The translations under genes were made by a program, and so were the position numbers. The notes under the pieces were generated by a model. That model was given only the letters and a program-made list of their open reading frames with translations. It did not search any database and was not told the origin of the DNA. From a virus, in the IMG/VR virus record IMGVR_UViG_3300044707_000482, positions 1 to 63,053 of that record: a stretch of 63,053 bases of DNA; one strand, written 5' to 3'. Within the stretch, counting starts at the first letter, position 1; every line of letters begins with the position of its first letter. Below are positions 5,264 to 13,043 of this stretch, piece after piece.

Positions 5264-6697
5264 TCACGCCTCCTCCCTTGCAATCGGCACGACACGTGCC
5301 CACTTGGGTATCGCCGCATGCCAGTGCGAGCCGACCCTGCCGGTGTAGGCCATCACCACTCGGGCGCGTGGCTTCCAGTCGGCAGTCCAGTAAGTCTCGG
5401 CATCGGTGACCATCACGATAGAGTCGGGCTTTTCCCGGGCCTCGATCTCCTTGAGCACGGACTGCATGTCCGTGCCGCCGCCGCCGTGCCAGTCGAACAG
5501 GCGGGTGGTAGCCACCCACTTGTTGCTCTGCACGGTGGTGTCAGCACAGTAGACCTTTACCCGGGACAGTTTCCGGAGCCCCTGAGCGATGACGGACAGG
5601 GCTCGGGCCTGGATGTCCGCTCGCATCATCGAACTGCTGGTGTCCACGACCACGACAGCGTGCGGCTGCACCGTGATGCGGCCGTGCAGCAGGGGCTGGT
5701 CGTCCCCTGGCGGCTGCTTGCGGGACCGCCGCCGGTGGGTGAAGTCACGCCCGCCGACCGGCGAGGCCACGCTGGTGCAGACGGCTGAACGCAGTTGGTC
5801 GAACGGGTCGGGCTGCGGGTTGAGCCGCTGCTTGATGGCCTGCTTGATTGCCCCAGGCACGGAACCAGGGTTGCTCTGCTCGGCCTGTGCAATGGCTGCG
5901 GCAGCATGGGCGGCCGCCATGTCGCAGCCGTAAGCGTCCCATGAGCCGTCGCTCTCTACCTCGTAGGGGCGTGGCTGGCCGTCAGCGCACGAGCCGCCCG
6001 TGCCCGGCGCACCGGGCTCCGTCGCGTCCTTGCCCTGCCCGTCCTCAGCCGAGCCCTCGCTGCCGCCAGCCGCATCCTCCTCGCCAGGGTCTTGGCTATC
6101 GTCGCCGTCTTGCCCGGCCCCATCGGAAGTATCGCTGCCGGATGGAGGCGAAGACCCCGCCCCATCGTCGCCAGAGTCGTCGTCATTGCCGTCCTCTCCT
6201 TGGTTGCTGGAACTGCTGCCGTCCTGGTCCTGGCCTCTGAGCTTCTCCGTGATGAGGCGGTAATACTCCTGCATCGAATGGTTGGGCGGGAAGTCCAGGG
6301 TGATGCCGAGCTTGGGAACCTTGGCCCCAAGATGCACGACCGCAGGCGGCCTGAGGTGTCGCATCATGGCGAGCGTCTGCTCGATCACCAGATCGGCGGC
6401 GATGTTGCAGATGTACCGCTCGGTCTCGGTCATGTGTTCGCCCAGCATCTCGACCGACCGCTTGTGGTGGTCGAAGATGAGGTGCAGCACTTCGTGGGTG
6501 ATGATGTACGCCGCCTGCCCGACGTCCGCTTTGGCGATGTACTCCGGGCTCCAGTAGAGGGTGCCTTGGGCATCGACCGCAGCGGTGCCGACTCTGGGTT
6601 CCTCCTGTTCTCGCAGGGCGTAGATGTACGAGGCGAGGTAGGGCACGTACTCGAAGGTATGTACCCGTGCCTTGCCCAACAGTTGTCGTGGTGTCAT
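5264..6697 (-). CDS. VWA-domain protein with HExxH metallopeptidase-like N-terminus
   Basis: 477 residues in three parts. The N-terminal part carries HEVLH (His68, Glu69, His72) in the context of DUF2201-type putative metallopeptidases. Residues 155-240 form a long acidic Ser/Gly/Asp linker. The C-terminal part is a von Willebrand A domain with the metal-site motif DTSSSM at 352-357 and GGGGTDM further on. Such proteins act with MoxR AAA ATPases, and one is encoded in the same unit at 7283-8386. Together they likely form a chaperone or remodelling machine that inserts metals or alters target proteins. The start follows GGGAGGACAGC. Confidence 0.9.
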   Translation of the reverse strand: MTPRQLLGKARVHTFEYVPYLASYIYALREQEEPRVGTAAVDAQGTLYWSPEYIAKADVGQAAYIITHEVLHLIFDHHKRSVEMLGEHMTETERYICNIAADLVIEQTLAMMRHLRPPAVVHLGAKVPKLGITLDFPPNHSMQEYYRLITEKLRGQDQDGSSSSNQGEDGNDDDSGDDGAGSSPPSGSDTSDGAGQDGDDSQDPGEEDAAGGSEGSAEDGQGKDATEPGAPGTGGSCADGQPRPYEVESDGSWDAYGCDMAAAHAAAAIAQAEQSNPGSVPGAIKQAIKQRLNPQPDPFDQLRSAVCTSVASPVGGRDFTHRRRSRKQPPGDDQPLLHGRITVQPHAVVVVDTSSSMMRADIQARALSVIAQGLRKLSRVKVYCADTTVQSNKWVATTRLFDWHGGGGTDMQSVLKEIEAREKPDSIVMVTDAETYWTADWKPRARVVMAYTGRVGSHWHAAIPKWARVVPIAREEA

Positions 6698-6972
6698 GCT
6701 GTCCTCCCTTCTGCTTTGTTGATTGCGGATGTCGCCCGCCTCAAAGTCTCGGTTGTGGTTTGCTCAGGATGATCAAACCACTTGCATACCAGCGATAGTT
6801 CCTGCGCTGCCTCCTTCAGGGCAGCCAGCAACTCCGGCGCAGCGGCGATGACAAATCGATCCTCCCACCCCCTTGCAGCACGGCTGCTTTGGTAGTGAAT
6901 GCGGGCTATGTCGCCGTGATCGCTGCCAATGGTGTCGTTACTGACCACCCACGGCCCAGGTGTATGACTCAT
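6694..6972 (-). CDS. HTPGPW-motif phage protein (copy 2), 92 aa
   Basis: It begins MSHTPGPWVVSND and contains VIAAAPELLAALKEAA, the signature of a widespread small phage protein of unknown function. It is a tandem paralogue of the gene just upstream: the start overlaps the neighbour's stop by one base (TGATG). The 3' end overlaps the VWA gene's start, so the unit is translationally coupled. Confidence 0.85.
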   Translation of the reverse strand: MSHTPGPWVVSNDTIGSDHGDIARIHYQSSRAARGWEDRFVIAAAPELLAALKEAAQELSLVCKWFDHPEQTTTETLRRATSAINKAEGRTA

Positions 6973-7259
6973 CACTCCCTCCCTTCTGCTTTGGCGATGG
7001 CTGCGTCTGCGATGTTGCAGGCGTGGAACTTGGCAGCGCCATCTCCGTCTGTGTAGTTGCCGAACTGCATTCGCATAATCTTGAGTGCCTCCAGTAAGGC
7101 GGGGGCTGCGGCAATGAGCCGCACGTTGGCCGCCACTTCCGGGTTGGAGAGGTCGCGAGTTTTGCACGTAACAGTGGCTATCTCTCGCCACTGTGGGTAT
7201 GGCCTGTCCGAGATAATCGCGAAACCTCCGGAAGTCCAGGGGCCAGGTGTGTGTGTCAT
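6972..7259 (-). CDS. HTPGPW-motif phage protein (copy 1), 95 aa
   Basis: It begins MTHTPGPWTSGGFAI, and the C-terminal half carries NVRLIAAAPALLEALK, the same family as its neighbour. I chose ATG 7259, preceded by ACAGGAGACACG. Tandem copies are common for this family; the role is unknown. Confidence 0.85.
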   Translation of the reverse strand: MTHTPGPWTSGGFAIISDRPYPQWREIATVTCKTRDLSNPEVAANVRLIAAAPALLEALKIMRMQFGNYTDGDGAAKFHACNIADAAIAKAEGRE

Positions 7260-7282
7260 CGTCGTGTCTCCTGTGGGGTGTA

Positions 7283-8386
7283 TCACTGCTGAACCAACGC
7301 CATCAACTTCGTCAGCACAGCCTTCGGCGGGCTCCAGCCATCGGGCCGCACGCCGCCATTGCTGACGGGATTCCAGAGCGACTTGAACTGCATGAGGAAG
7401 GACTCGATCTCATGCCCGCCGACCTCGATGAACGCAGCGGCAGCGTTGAGCCACCGCTCGGGTGAGGTGTTGTCCCGCAGCCCCTTCACCAGCCCGGTGA
7501 GCAGGCAGATGTTGGCGTCGGGCCGGTTCTCGTAGGTGTAGGTCTCGTCACCCTCGAGGATGGACTCTGGATTGATGAGGTCGAGCCGGTGCCAGTACTG
7601 CAAGAACGATCCGCCCGCCGCCTCGCCCACGCAGCCGTGTGCCAGGGCTCGGTACATGGGATCCTTCCGCTCGTAACCGGCCGCGTCGGCCGCCGCAAAG
7701 CAGCGAACGAGGTACGTCCAAGTGCGGGGATTGGGGAACGCCATCGTCTCGTCGTCGATGGGCAACTTCTCCCGGCAGTCGGGGGCTGAGCGGAGGAACG
7801 CCTCCACCACACTGCCGAACTGCGGGAGCATGTCCTCCCAGTGCGACGGCACGACCGGGAACTCGGGGGCCGTCCACTTGCAGCCCGCCCGCAGGCCGGT
7901 GAACCAATGCTCGTAGTCCACCTGCCATTCGTAGTGGAAGAACCGGGCCCGCATCGCCGGTGCCAGGGGCACGGCATTGGGGCACAGTTCGGGCGGGTTG
8001 CACGACCCGACGATGATCGTGCTGGCTGGCATCACGTAGTCACCGACCCGCCGCTCGGAGATCACCGAGAGCAGGCCAGCCTGCGTGGCAGACGGCACGT
8101 TGGTGACCTCATCCACGTGGACGAGAGCCTTGCCGTCCATGGTCTTCTGCACCCACGAGGTGGGCATCATGTTGACGACGCCCGCCTTGTGGTTGGGGAT
8201 GGGGTAGCCCGAGAAGTCTTCGGGCAGGTGGGTGGCGCCGAGCAGCGGCACGAACGTGCGGCCCAGGGCGGCGGCCAGTGCCTCCCAGGTGGAGGACTTG
8301 CCGACGCCGGTGCCGCCACGAACGAGGGTGGGGACGACCTGGGCGGCGAGCAACGCGGGGGCGTTGCCAAGAGTTGAGCGAGCCAT
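7283..8386 (-). CDS. MoxR-type AAA+ ATPase
   Basis: 367 residues. Walker A is GGTGVGKSS at 24-32, Walker B is VHVDEV at 89-94, sensor-like SCNPPE follows at about 128-133, and a likely arginine finger is at RARF (about 146-149). MoxR ATPases work with VWA-domain partners as folding or activation factors; the partner is encoded three genes downstream at 5264-6697. The gene heads a seven-gene leftward unit whose 5' end carries the 16-bp element (8443-8458) and a stem-loop (8409-8436). The ribosome-binding site is CCGGAGG. Confidence 0.92.
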   Translation of the reverse strand: MARSTLGNAPALLAAQVVPTLVRGGTGVGKSSTWEALAAALGRTFVPLLGATHLPEDFSGYPIPNHKAGVVNMMPTSWVQKTMDGKALVHVDEVTNVPSATQAGLLSVISERRVGDYVMPASTIIVGSCNPPELCPNAVPLAPAMRARFFHYEWQVDYEHWFTGLRAGCKWTAPEFPVVPSHWEDMLPQFGSVVEAFLRSAPDCREKLPIDDETMAFPNPRTWTYLVRCFAAADAAGYERKDPMYRALAHGCVGEAAGGSFLQYWHRLDLINPESILEGDETYTYENRPDANICLLTGLVKGLRDNTSPERWLNAAAAFIEVGGHEIESFLMQFKSLWNPVSNGGVRPDGWSPPKAVLTKLMALVQQ

Positions 8387-8408
8387 GAGAACCTCCGGGT
8401 GAAAGAAG

Positions 8409-8436
8409 GGGGCTGGGGCAACGTGCCGCCAGCCCC
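8409..8436 (-). promoter_or_regulatory. 5' stem-loop of the MoxR unit
   Basis: GGGGCTGG pairs with CCAGCCCC, and the inner bases GGCA/TGCC extend the helix. On the minus strand a CTTCTTTC tract follows. It could be an attenuator, a 5' protective hairpin or a terminator of the preceding unit. It lies between the 16-bp element and the ATG. Confidence 0.6.
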
Positions 8437-8442
8437 GTGAAA

Positions 8443-8458
8443 CCAGACTCCGCAGCGG
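8443..8458 (-). promoter_or_regulatory. 16-bp unit-head element, copy 9
   Basis: Minus-strand reading is CCGCTGCGGAGTCTGG, 15 bases after the stop of the 148-aa gene and ahead of the MoxR unit. A perfect match to the consensus of nine copies. Confidence 0.7.
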
Positions 8459-8473
8459 GAAAACAGGGGCGAT

Positions 8474-8920
8474 TCACACCCAGGTGGTGCGGGCCTCGCG
8501 GGTACGAATCCTGTGGCCGTCGAACTCATGACGCCACTTCTCGCCCTCCTCCCCCTGCCACTCGATGAACGATCCGTTGGTGACGAACGGGGCGAGGGCC
8601 GTGAGGAAGTACTCTTGGTCGCCGGTCTTGCTGTCATAGGACAGCGAGAGGATGTCCCCTGCCGGGCTTACCTCACAGTCGAAGCCGACCTCCGTCAGGA
8701 CTGCGACCAGATCCTTGCACTTCTCTGGGTAGTTGGGATCCATCCAACTGAACCACCTCTTGAGGCAGACGCTCGGCCCTCCGTCCGGCGGCGGTCCGTA
8801 CGATCCGCCGCCCTTGATCGAGTCGTTGCTGTTGAGGTCGCACAGCGCCTTGTACGCAGCCTCCTGCTTGTCCTTCGGTACGAACACGTTGCTGTTGGTG
8901 ATGCGAACGTAGTATCCCAT
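8474..8920 (-). CDS. Hypothetical protein, 148 aa
   Basis: It begins MGYYVRITNSNVFVPKDKQE, with a Gly-rich patch (KGGGSYGPPPDGGP) and several Trp residues (FSWMDPNYPEKC). It is soluble. Similar small proteins occur in plasmids and phages without known function. It is the last gene of the leftward unit that starts with the 24-aa peptide at 11141. Confidence 0.7.
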   Translation of the reverse strand: MGYYVRITNSNVFVPKDKQEAAYKALCDLNSNDSIKGGGSYGPPPDGGPSVCLKRWFSWMDPNYPEKCKDLVAVLTEVGFDCEVSPAGDILSLSYDSKTGDQEYFLTALAPFVTNGSFIEWQGEEGEKWRHEFDGHRIRTREARTTWV

Positions 8921-8947
8921 CGCTTGAAACTCCTTGGGTGGTGTCGG

Positions 8948-9817
8948 TCAGACAGATGTAGCGAGCAGACGGTTGACGGCAACCGCCGCCTTGGTCTGCT
9001 CGATGGCGTCGGTGAGGTCAGTGATCGGCCGCCCGAACAGCGACTCGTACTGCTGCACCTTGGCCAGGAACTTGTTGGCTCGGTCGAGCCGGACGTTGAT
9101 GCTGCGGTCGGTCATGCCACCGTGCGCCTCGTTGACGTCTTGCATGATGGCTGACAGGCCGATGGTCACCTCGTCTCGCAGCAACTCCATCACGTGAGCC
9201 ACCGTGTCGGGGTCGGAGCCGATCTCGAACTGCGTGACCGTGAACTTGGGGCCGTCTGTGCCACGCACATGCTTGGCGAACGCACGATACTGCTCCAGGA
9301 ACCGGCCGTCGAGGAACCACGCCCCGCCATCGTCCTTGAGCGAGACCGCACCCCACGACCGCAGCCCCTTGACCAGCACCTGCGAGATGACAGGGCCGGG
9401 TAGGTAGAGCCGCATGAGATCGACCTGTTGGGTGACGGCCTCATGCAGGGCATGCGATTGCACCTCGAAGTTCTCGTCCAGGATGTTGACCCGCCACTGC
9501 GTGTCAATGCTGGCAGAGAACAGGAAGCGGTAGTCGTTGCGGGCAGTGCTGGGCACAACACGCACGCACTCAAAGGCATTGGGTTCGTCCAGTTGCCGCA
9601 CGGTGATGGGCTGCTTGCGCTTCCTGCCATACAGGCGAGTGCCCTCCTCCAGCATGGCCGACCGCAGGGTTGTGGTCACGGCAGGAACGGGCGGCACGAA
9701 CCGCTCGATGCCAGCCAGTGAGGCCGCATCGTAGACCGCGTGCCGCAGTTGCCTGCGGGTAGAGAGCAGGCAGATACCACCGAGACCGGCACCGATCGTG
9801 ATGTTGTCGCGAGTCAT
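8948..9817 (-). CDS. Hypothetical protein, 289 aa
   Basis: I chose ATG 9817 (MTRDNITIGAGLGGICLLST) because GGAGTACACAC precedes it and the longer frame upstream overlaps the 66-aa gene. It is predicted alpha/beta and soluble, with a helical C-terminus. It resembles uncharacterised phage proteins of about 300 residues, but I cannot assign a family with confidence. It lies in the unit with the LexA-type regulator. Confidence 0.75.
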   Translation of the reverse strand: MTRDNITIGAGLGGICLLSTRRQLRHAVYDAASLAGIERFVPPVPAVTTTLRSAMLEEGTRLYGRKRKQPITVRQLDEPNAFECVRVVPSTARNDYRFLFSASIDTQWRVNILDENFEVQSHALHEAVTQQVDLMRLYLPGPVISQVLVKGLRSWGAVSLKDDGGAWFLDGRFLEQYRAFAKHVRGTDGPKFTVTQFEIGSDPDTVAHVMELLRDEVTIGLSAIMQDVNEAHGGMTDRSINVRLDRANKFLAKVQQYESLFGRPITDLTDAIEQTKAAVAVNRLLATSV

Positions 9818-9827
9818 GTGTGTACTC

Positions 9828-10028
9828 CTAGTGGGGAATGATGTCCTTGGCCGCACGAATGAACCGGCGTTCCAGCACGACGTACCGTGCTGCAACCTCC
9901 GGCTCATCGCAGTCCTCGCTGTCGGCGGCACTCTCAGCGAGGGAGTGGATGATGAGTTCGATCTCGTCTGGCCGCAGCGAGAACTGCACCTTGGGATACG
10001 TGGTCTCATCCCGAGCAATAGTGTACAT
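9828..10028 (-). CDS. Hypothetical protein, 66 aa
   Basis: A small acidic helical protein (VQFSLRPDEIELIIHSLAES then AADSEDCDEPEVAARYVVLE). The start is preceded by GAAAGGGTG. Neither end overlaps its neighbours. The pattern fits a small inhibitor-type or DNA-mimic protein, but this is speculation. Confidence 0.7.
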   Translation of the reverse strand: MYTIARDETTYPKVQFSLRPDEIELIIHSLAESAADSEDCDEPEVAARYVVLERRFIRAAKDIIPH

Positions 10029-10030
10029 GA

Positions 10031-10198
10031 TTACACCCTTTCAGCAATGGGCTCGAGCGTGCCGTGCCCGCCCTCCCAGTCGGCGGTGGACGGCAAGGCG
10101 TGCCCCGTGTAGATGACCACCTCGTTGTCCGGCCCCTCGTCGAACACGGCCTGCGGACAGAGGATGAGAATGCGGTCGATCAGTTCCTTGAGCGTCAT
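10031..10198 (-). CDS. Hypothetical protein, 55 aa
   Basis: This short frame opens with MTLKELIDRILILCPQAVFD and reads on with NEVVIYTGHAL, ending at TAA 10031-10033. A ribosome-binding site (GAAAGGAGTC) precedes it. The composition is normal for the genome and it fits exactly between its neighbours with no overlap, so it is real. It resembles small phage proteins with a helix followed by a beta hairpin (VVIYTG); the function is unknown. Confidence 0.75.
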   Translation of the reverse strand: MTLKELIDRILILCPQAVFDEGPDNEVVIYTGHALPSTADWEGGHGTLEPIAERV

Positions 10199-10210
10199 GC
10201 AAGACTCCTT

Positions 10211-10444
10211 TCAGAGGTAGGCGCGCCAGTCGAATGACAAAGCACGGGATCCCTTGGGCGATACGATTCCCTTCTTCCATAGCGACCGCACCAGCACGGT
10301 CACGTAGCCAGCACTGGCCCAGCCAAAGTGCTCGGCAATCTCACGGTACGAGGGCTGGAAGCCGTTCCGATCTACGGATCGGGCGACCAGACGGAGCAGC
10401 CGCTGCTCGGTAGCAGTCGGTGGCTTGCGTTGCTTGGTTTGCAC
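10211..10444 (-). CDS. LexA-type winged-helix DNA-binding protein, 77 aa
   Basis: Residues about 12-70 match the LexA N-terminal winged helix: LLRLVARSVDRNGFQPSYRE, IAEHFGWASAGYVTVLVRSL, then a wing ending GSRALSF. The peptidase half of LexA is absent. The start is GTG at 10444 after GAAAGGAGAATCGCC. A small repressor acting on host SOS or phage early promoters is likely. With two integrase-type enzymes in the genome, it is a candidate lysogeny or early-gene regulator. Confidence 0.8.
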   Translation of the reverse strand: MQTKQRKPPTATEQRLLRLVARSVDRNGFQPSYREIAEHFGWASAGYVTVLVRSLWKKGIVSPKGSRALSFDWRAYL

Positions 10445-10457
10445 GGCGATTCTCCTT

Positions 10458-10796
10458 TCAAAACAACCGCCAGCAGTACGACTGCACGTACGCCAGCAGT
10501 TCCGCATGCTCACTGATCGGGCATGCCTCGATGGCTTTGATGACGCGGTCGCAAGAGGCACTCAACTGGCTGGCGGCAGCACGGGAGCCGTCCATGCTGC
10601 TGTACAACTCCCACTCCGCCACGCCCTGCGGAGCGAGTGGTCGCAGACCTCTGGCCGCACGGTAGATGCGGGTCTGGAAGATACCGTCCGGCTCGGTGTC
10701 CATTGCACCGAAGGAACGCAAGTGAGACTGCGTCACTTCGAACTGGCGGATCGCTTCGCGAATGGCGTCAACGTGGGGCGTGGTGGTAGTGGACAT
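10458..10796 (-). CDS. Hypothetical protein, 112 aa
   Basis: The start is ATG 10796 (MSTTTTPHVDAIREA) with AACAAGGAGTTGAGC ahead. The product is mostly helical and soluble. No family recognised. It is immediately upstream of the LexA-type gene in the same unit. Confidence 0.7.
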   Translation of the reverse strand: MSTTTTPHVDAIREAIRQFEVTQSHLRSFGAMDTEPDGIFQTRIYRAARGLRPLAPQGVAEWELYSSMDGSRAAASQLSASCDRVIKAIEACPISEHAELLAYVQSYCWRLF

Positions 10797-10798
10797 GC

Positions 10799-11050
10799 TC
10801 AACTCCTTGTTGCTTGGGTGATGCTGTGGCACCGCTCGTCCGTGATGAACGCGGTCCCGCCGGACAGCGTGACGGTGCCCTTACCGGCCATGACTACATG
10901 CGGCTGCGACTTCCGCTCCCGTGTTCGCACGGGCACATGGCATTCGATGTGTCGCACGGTGTGGCAGCAGCCCTGACTGTGGACAGTCATGACTGGATGC
11001 CCCGCCTGCTTGGACGCAGGCTTGTTGTAGTGAAACCAAAACGCTGCCAT
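10799..11050 (-). CDS. Hypothetical protein, 83 aa
   Basis: A small protein with several Cys and His residues (GCCHTVRHIECHV then ERCHSI) that could bind a metal. The start follows AGGAGGGAGACG. The C-terminal half (VVMAGKGTVTLSGGTAFITD) looks like beta strands. The function is unknown. Confidence 0.65.
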   Translation of the reverse strand: MAAFWFHYNKPASKQAGHPVMTVHSQGCCHTVRHIECHVPVRTRERKSQPHVVMAGKGTVTLSGGTAFITDERCHSITQATRS

Positions 11051-11066
11051 CGTCTCCCTCCTTGCG

Positions 11067-11141
11067 TCAGCGTGACGCGCGTACGAGTTCCAGAATCAGT
11101 CGAACGATCAGCACAACCAGTTCCATCTGGTCAGGATTCAT
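11067..11141 (-). CDS. 24-residue amphipathic peptide
   Basis: A complete micro-gene with a strong ribosome-binding site (AAGGAGGCATGAC) and ATG 11141. Residues 6-21 form a hydrophobic or amphipathic helix (MELVVLIVRLILELVR). It is the first gene of an eight-gene unit, directly behind the 16-bp element and its stem-loop. It could be a membrane-active peptide or a leader peptide whose translation tunes the unit. Being short, it is less certain than longer genes. Confidence 0.55.
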   Translation of the reverse strand: MNPDQMELVVLIVRLILELVRASR

Positions 11142-11169
11142 GTCATGCCTCCTTGCATGGGTGGTGGGA

Positions 11170-11188
11170 CAGTGGGAACTTCCCACTG
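11170..11188 (-). promoter_or_regulatory. 5' stem-loop of the eight-gene unit
   Basis: A perfect inverted repeat of 9 bp, CAGTGGGAA / TTCCCACTG with a single-base loop, placed two bases after the 16-bp element on the minus strand. Confidence 0.65.
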
Positions 11189-11189
11189 A

Positions 11190-11205
11190 ACAGACTCCGC
11201 AGCGG
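11190..11205 (-). promoter_or_regulatory. 16-bp unit-head element, copy 8
   Basis: Minus-strand reading CCGCTGCGGAGTCTGT, one mismatch at the last base from the consensus. It heads the unit running from the 24-aa peptide to the 148-aa gene. Confidence 0.65.
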
Positions 11206-11223
11206 GAAAACGCCGGGAAAACG

Positions 11224-11949
11224 TCAGGCCAGGGCCGGGAGGGCCACCGAGAAGTCGTGCCCCGCCGCCGGTGCAGCCGCCTGCTTGCGGGCTGGCTCGG
11301 CAGGGCGGGTGCGGCTCTTGCGGGCGGGCTTGTCGGCGGGCTCTGGCTTCGGAGCCAGGGATCCTGGCCGGGCGGGGTACACGTGCGAGGTGACGCCGTC
11401 GTCGGCGGCCAGCGGCATGATGGCGAACCGTGCCACGTGCCCGTCCTCTCCCTGCGTTGCGGCGTACACGCAGGACGCTGCGTCCTTGACGAACAGGACA
11501 ATGCCCTTGCCCTTGGCTGTGTCGTCGTTCATGGCGTGCGACAGGCTGCACAGTTTGCCGAGCAGGGCTGCGTCCAGTTTGACGGAGGTGTAGCCATCCG
11601 GCTCGTCGTGAATCCGCATCACGCCCTCGCAGTTCGGGAACCTGCCGCTGGTGTTGATGGCGACGGCTCCCTTCGCCCCGCCCCGCAGTTCATCCCCGTC
11701 GAAGCGGACGCCGAGCGGATGGGCAAACGCCTTGACGGGCGGGGCTGCAAGATCCTTAGCGTGTGCGAGGGCATCCACCTCGATGCCGTCCTCGTCGTGC
11801 CAGTGGACGGTCGCCAGGATGCGGCCGTCGGTGGCGGCCATGCTTGCGGACTGGCCGTCGCTCTTGCACTGGATGCTGCCCAGTGCGTAGCCCGATGACT
11901 CGCCGTCGCAGATCCGGGCGAGTTGCTTGACAAACACAGGAAGTTTCAT
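11224..11949 (-). CDS. DNA polymerase III beta (sliding clamp)-like protein
   Basis: 241 residues. The first 170 look like part of a DnaN-type clamp: ASMAATDGRILATVHW near residue 35 (compare the clamp's ATDGxRLA), GRFPNCEGVMR near residue 100 (compare FPdYxxVIP), VKLDAALLGKLCSLS near 120, and a closing FAIMPLA like the clamp's IMPMR. The last 60 residues are a Lys/Ala/Pro-rich tail. The length is shorter than the three-domain bacterial clamp (about 366), so one or two domains are missing. It may recruit or compete for host clamp partners. The start is ATG 11949 after AAGGAGAACGCC. Confidence 0.7.
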   Translation of the reverse strand: MKLPVFVKQLARICDGESSGYALGSIQCKSDGQSASMAATDGRILATVHWHDEDGIEVDALAHAKDLAAPPVKAFAHPLGVRFDGDELRGGAKGAVAINTSGRFPNCEGVMRIHDEPDGYTSVKLDAALLGKLCSLSHAMNDDTAKGKGIVLFVKDAASCVYAATQGEDGHVARFAIMPLAADDGVTSHVYPARPGSLAPKPEPADKPARKSRTRPAEPARKQAAAPAAGHDFSVALPALA

Positions 11950-11973
11950 GGCGTTCTCCTTGGGTGAAAGAAA

Positions 11974-12006
11974 GCGGGGCCAGTGACCCAGTGTCACTGG
12001 CCCCGC
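11974..12006 (-). promoter_or_regulatory. 5' stem-loop of the clamp-like gene
   Basis: A very strong helix: GCGGGGCCAGTGA pairs with TCACTGGCCCCGC. On the minus strand it is followed by TTTCTTTC. It has all the marks of an intrinsic terminator or attenuator, but it lies downstream of the 16-bp element and before the clamp-like gene's ribosome-binding site. Confidence 0.75.
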
Positions 12007-12010
12007 AGAA

Positions 12011-12026
12011 CCAGACTCCGCAGCGG
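12011..12026 (-). promoter_or_regulatory. 16-bp unit-head element, copy 7
   Basis: Minus-strand CCGCTGCGGAGTCTGG, four bases after the stop of the glutamine amidotransferase gene and just before the stem-loop at 11974-12006. Confidence 0.7.
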
Positions 12027-12030
12027 GCAA

Positions 12031-12993
12031 TCACATGGCGTCGTGCAACGCCTCGATGCCGAAGTGGCCGAGCAACTCAAACACTTCCGTCAGGCACTGC
12101 TCGGTCAGCCCGTACATCCGCAGTTCCTGCCATCGAATGTCGGTGTACTGCTGCTCGTACTCGTCGGCCTCGTCCATCGTCCGCTTGTCGCCCTCGTAGG
12201 CGAGGTCGCCCGAGTACGGGTCGCGAATGAGCGTGCCCTCCTCGTCGATCGTCGTGACCCCTGCCTGCCGCTCGGCCAGCAGGTCGCCTGCGTCGGCGTC
12301 GAGATCGAACTCGATGGTCTTGGTGTCCATGACGGGCTCCTCTGCCTTGTCCTCGACGGGCAGGTAGCGAGCGCCGCTGGCACCGAGATAGCCGATCGGA
12401 TTGCTCGCCTTGCTGCCCGACCGACCGTAGTCGTACCACCGTGCATAGCGGGAGGACTCGTAGTCGGTGTTGCTGTACCAGTGGCCGTCGTTCGTCCAGT
12501 GGCCGTCTTCCTCGTTCCAGATGGCGTACTCGCCGTCCGCACGCAGGAAGCACAACTTGTTGCCGCGATGGGCTTGCTCCTGCGTGTAGATCATCTCCGG
12601 CCGGGTGAAGAAGTCCGGGTCATGCTTGTGCATGGGCTTGAGAACCAGCTCGTTGAAGTGCCACGTGTCCGAGCGGTCGGAGTGGACGTTGCACTTGATG
12701 GAAATGATGCCGTTGTGGATGACGGCAAGATCACGGGACACAAGGAACGGGTGGCAGTTGGCCACCGTGCGGGAGCCGTGCGTGGCCCAGCGGAAGTGAA
12801 TCACCGCTTGGCACTGGGCGTAGGGCTCGAGGGCGTGGCGGAACTCATCGAACTTGCCGACGCCGTGCTTGACAACGAGTTTGCCGTCTTGCACGGCGGC
12901 GAAGCCCCACGAATGGTCGTTGCTGTCGAAGCCGTTCTCGTAGGACTTCCAATCGACGGGCGTCTCGGCGGGCTTGTAGATTGCGAGGCACAT
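12031..12993 (-). CDS. Class II glutamine amidotransferase-like protein
   Basis: 320 residues. It opens with MCLAIYKP, so Cys2 would be the N-terminal nucleophile of an Ntn hydrolase. HFRWATHGSRTVANCHPF near residue 66 and DLAVIHNGIIS near 87 match the GATase type 2 substrate pocket. The C-terminal half (from about residue 150) is acidic and unrelated to known synthase domains. It would release ammonia from glutamine. It follows the amidoligase gene with no unit-head element between, so the two probably act together. The ribosome-binding site is AAGGAGACTCGCCC. Confidence 0.85.
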   Translation of the reverse strand: MCLAIYKPAETPVDWKSYENGFDSNDHSWGFAAVQDGKLVVKHGVGKFDEFRHALEPYAQCQAVIHFRWATHGSRTVANCHPFLVSRDLAVIHNGIISIKCNVHSDRSDTWHFNELVLKPMHKHDPDFFTRPEMIYTQEQAHRGNKLCFLRADGEYAIWNEEDGHWTNDGHWYSNTDYESSRYARWYDYGRSGSKASNPIGYLGASGARYLPVEDKAEEPVMDTKTIEFDLDADAGDLLAERQAGVTTIDEEGTLIRDPYSGDLAYEGDKRTMDEADEYEQQYTDIRWQELRMYGLTEQCLTEVFELLGHFGIEALHDAM

Positions 12994-13043
12994 GGGCGAG
13001 TCTCCTTGGGTGATGATGGTTGGATGAGCGAATCGGAAGGGAG

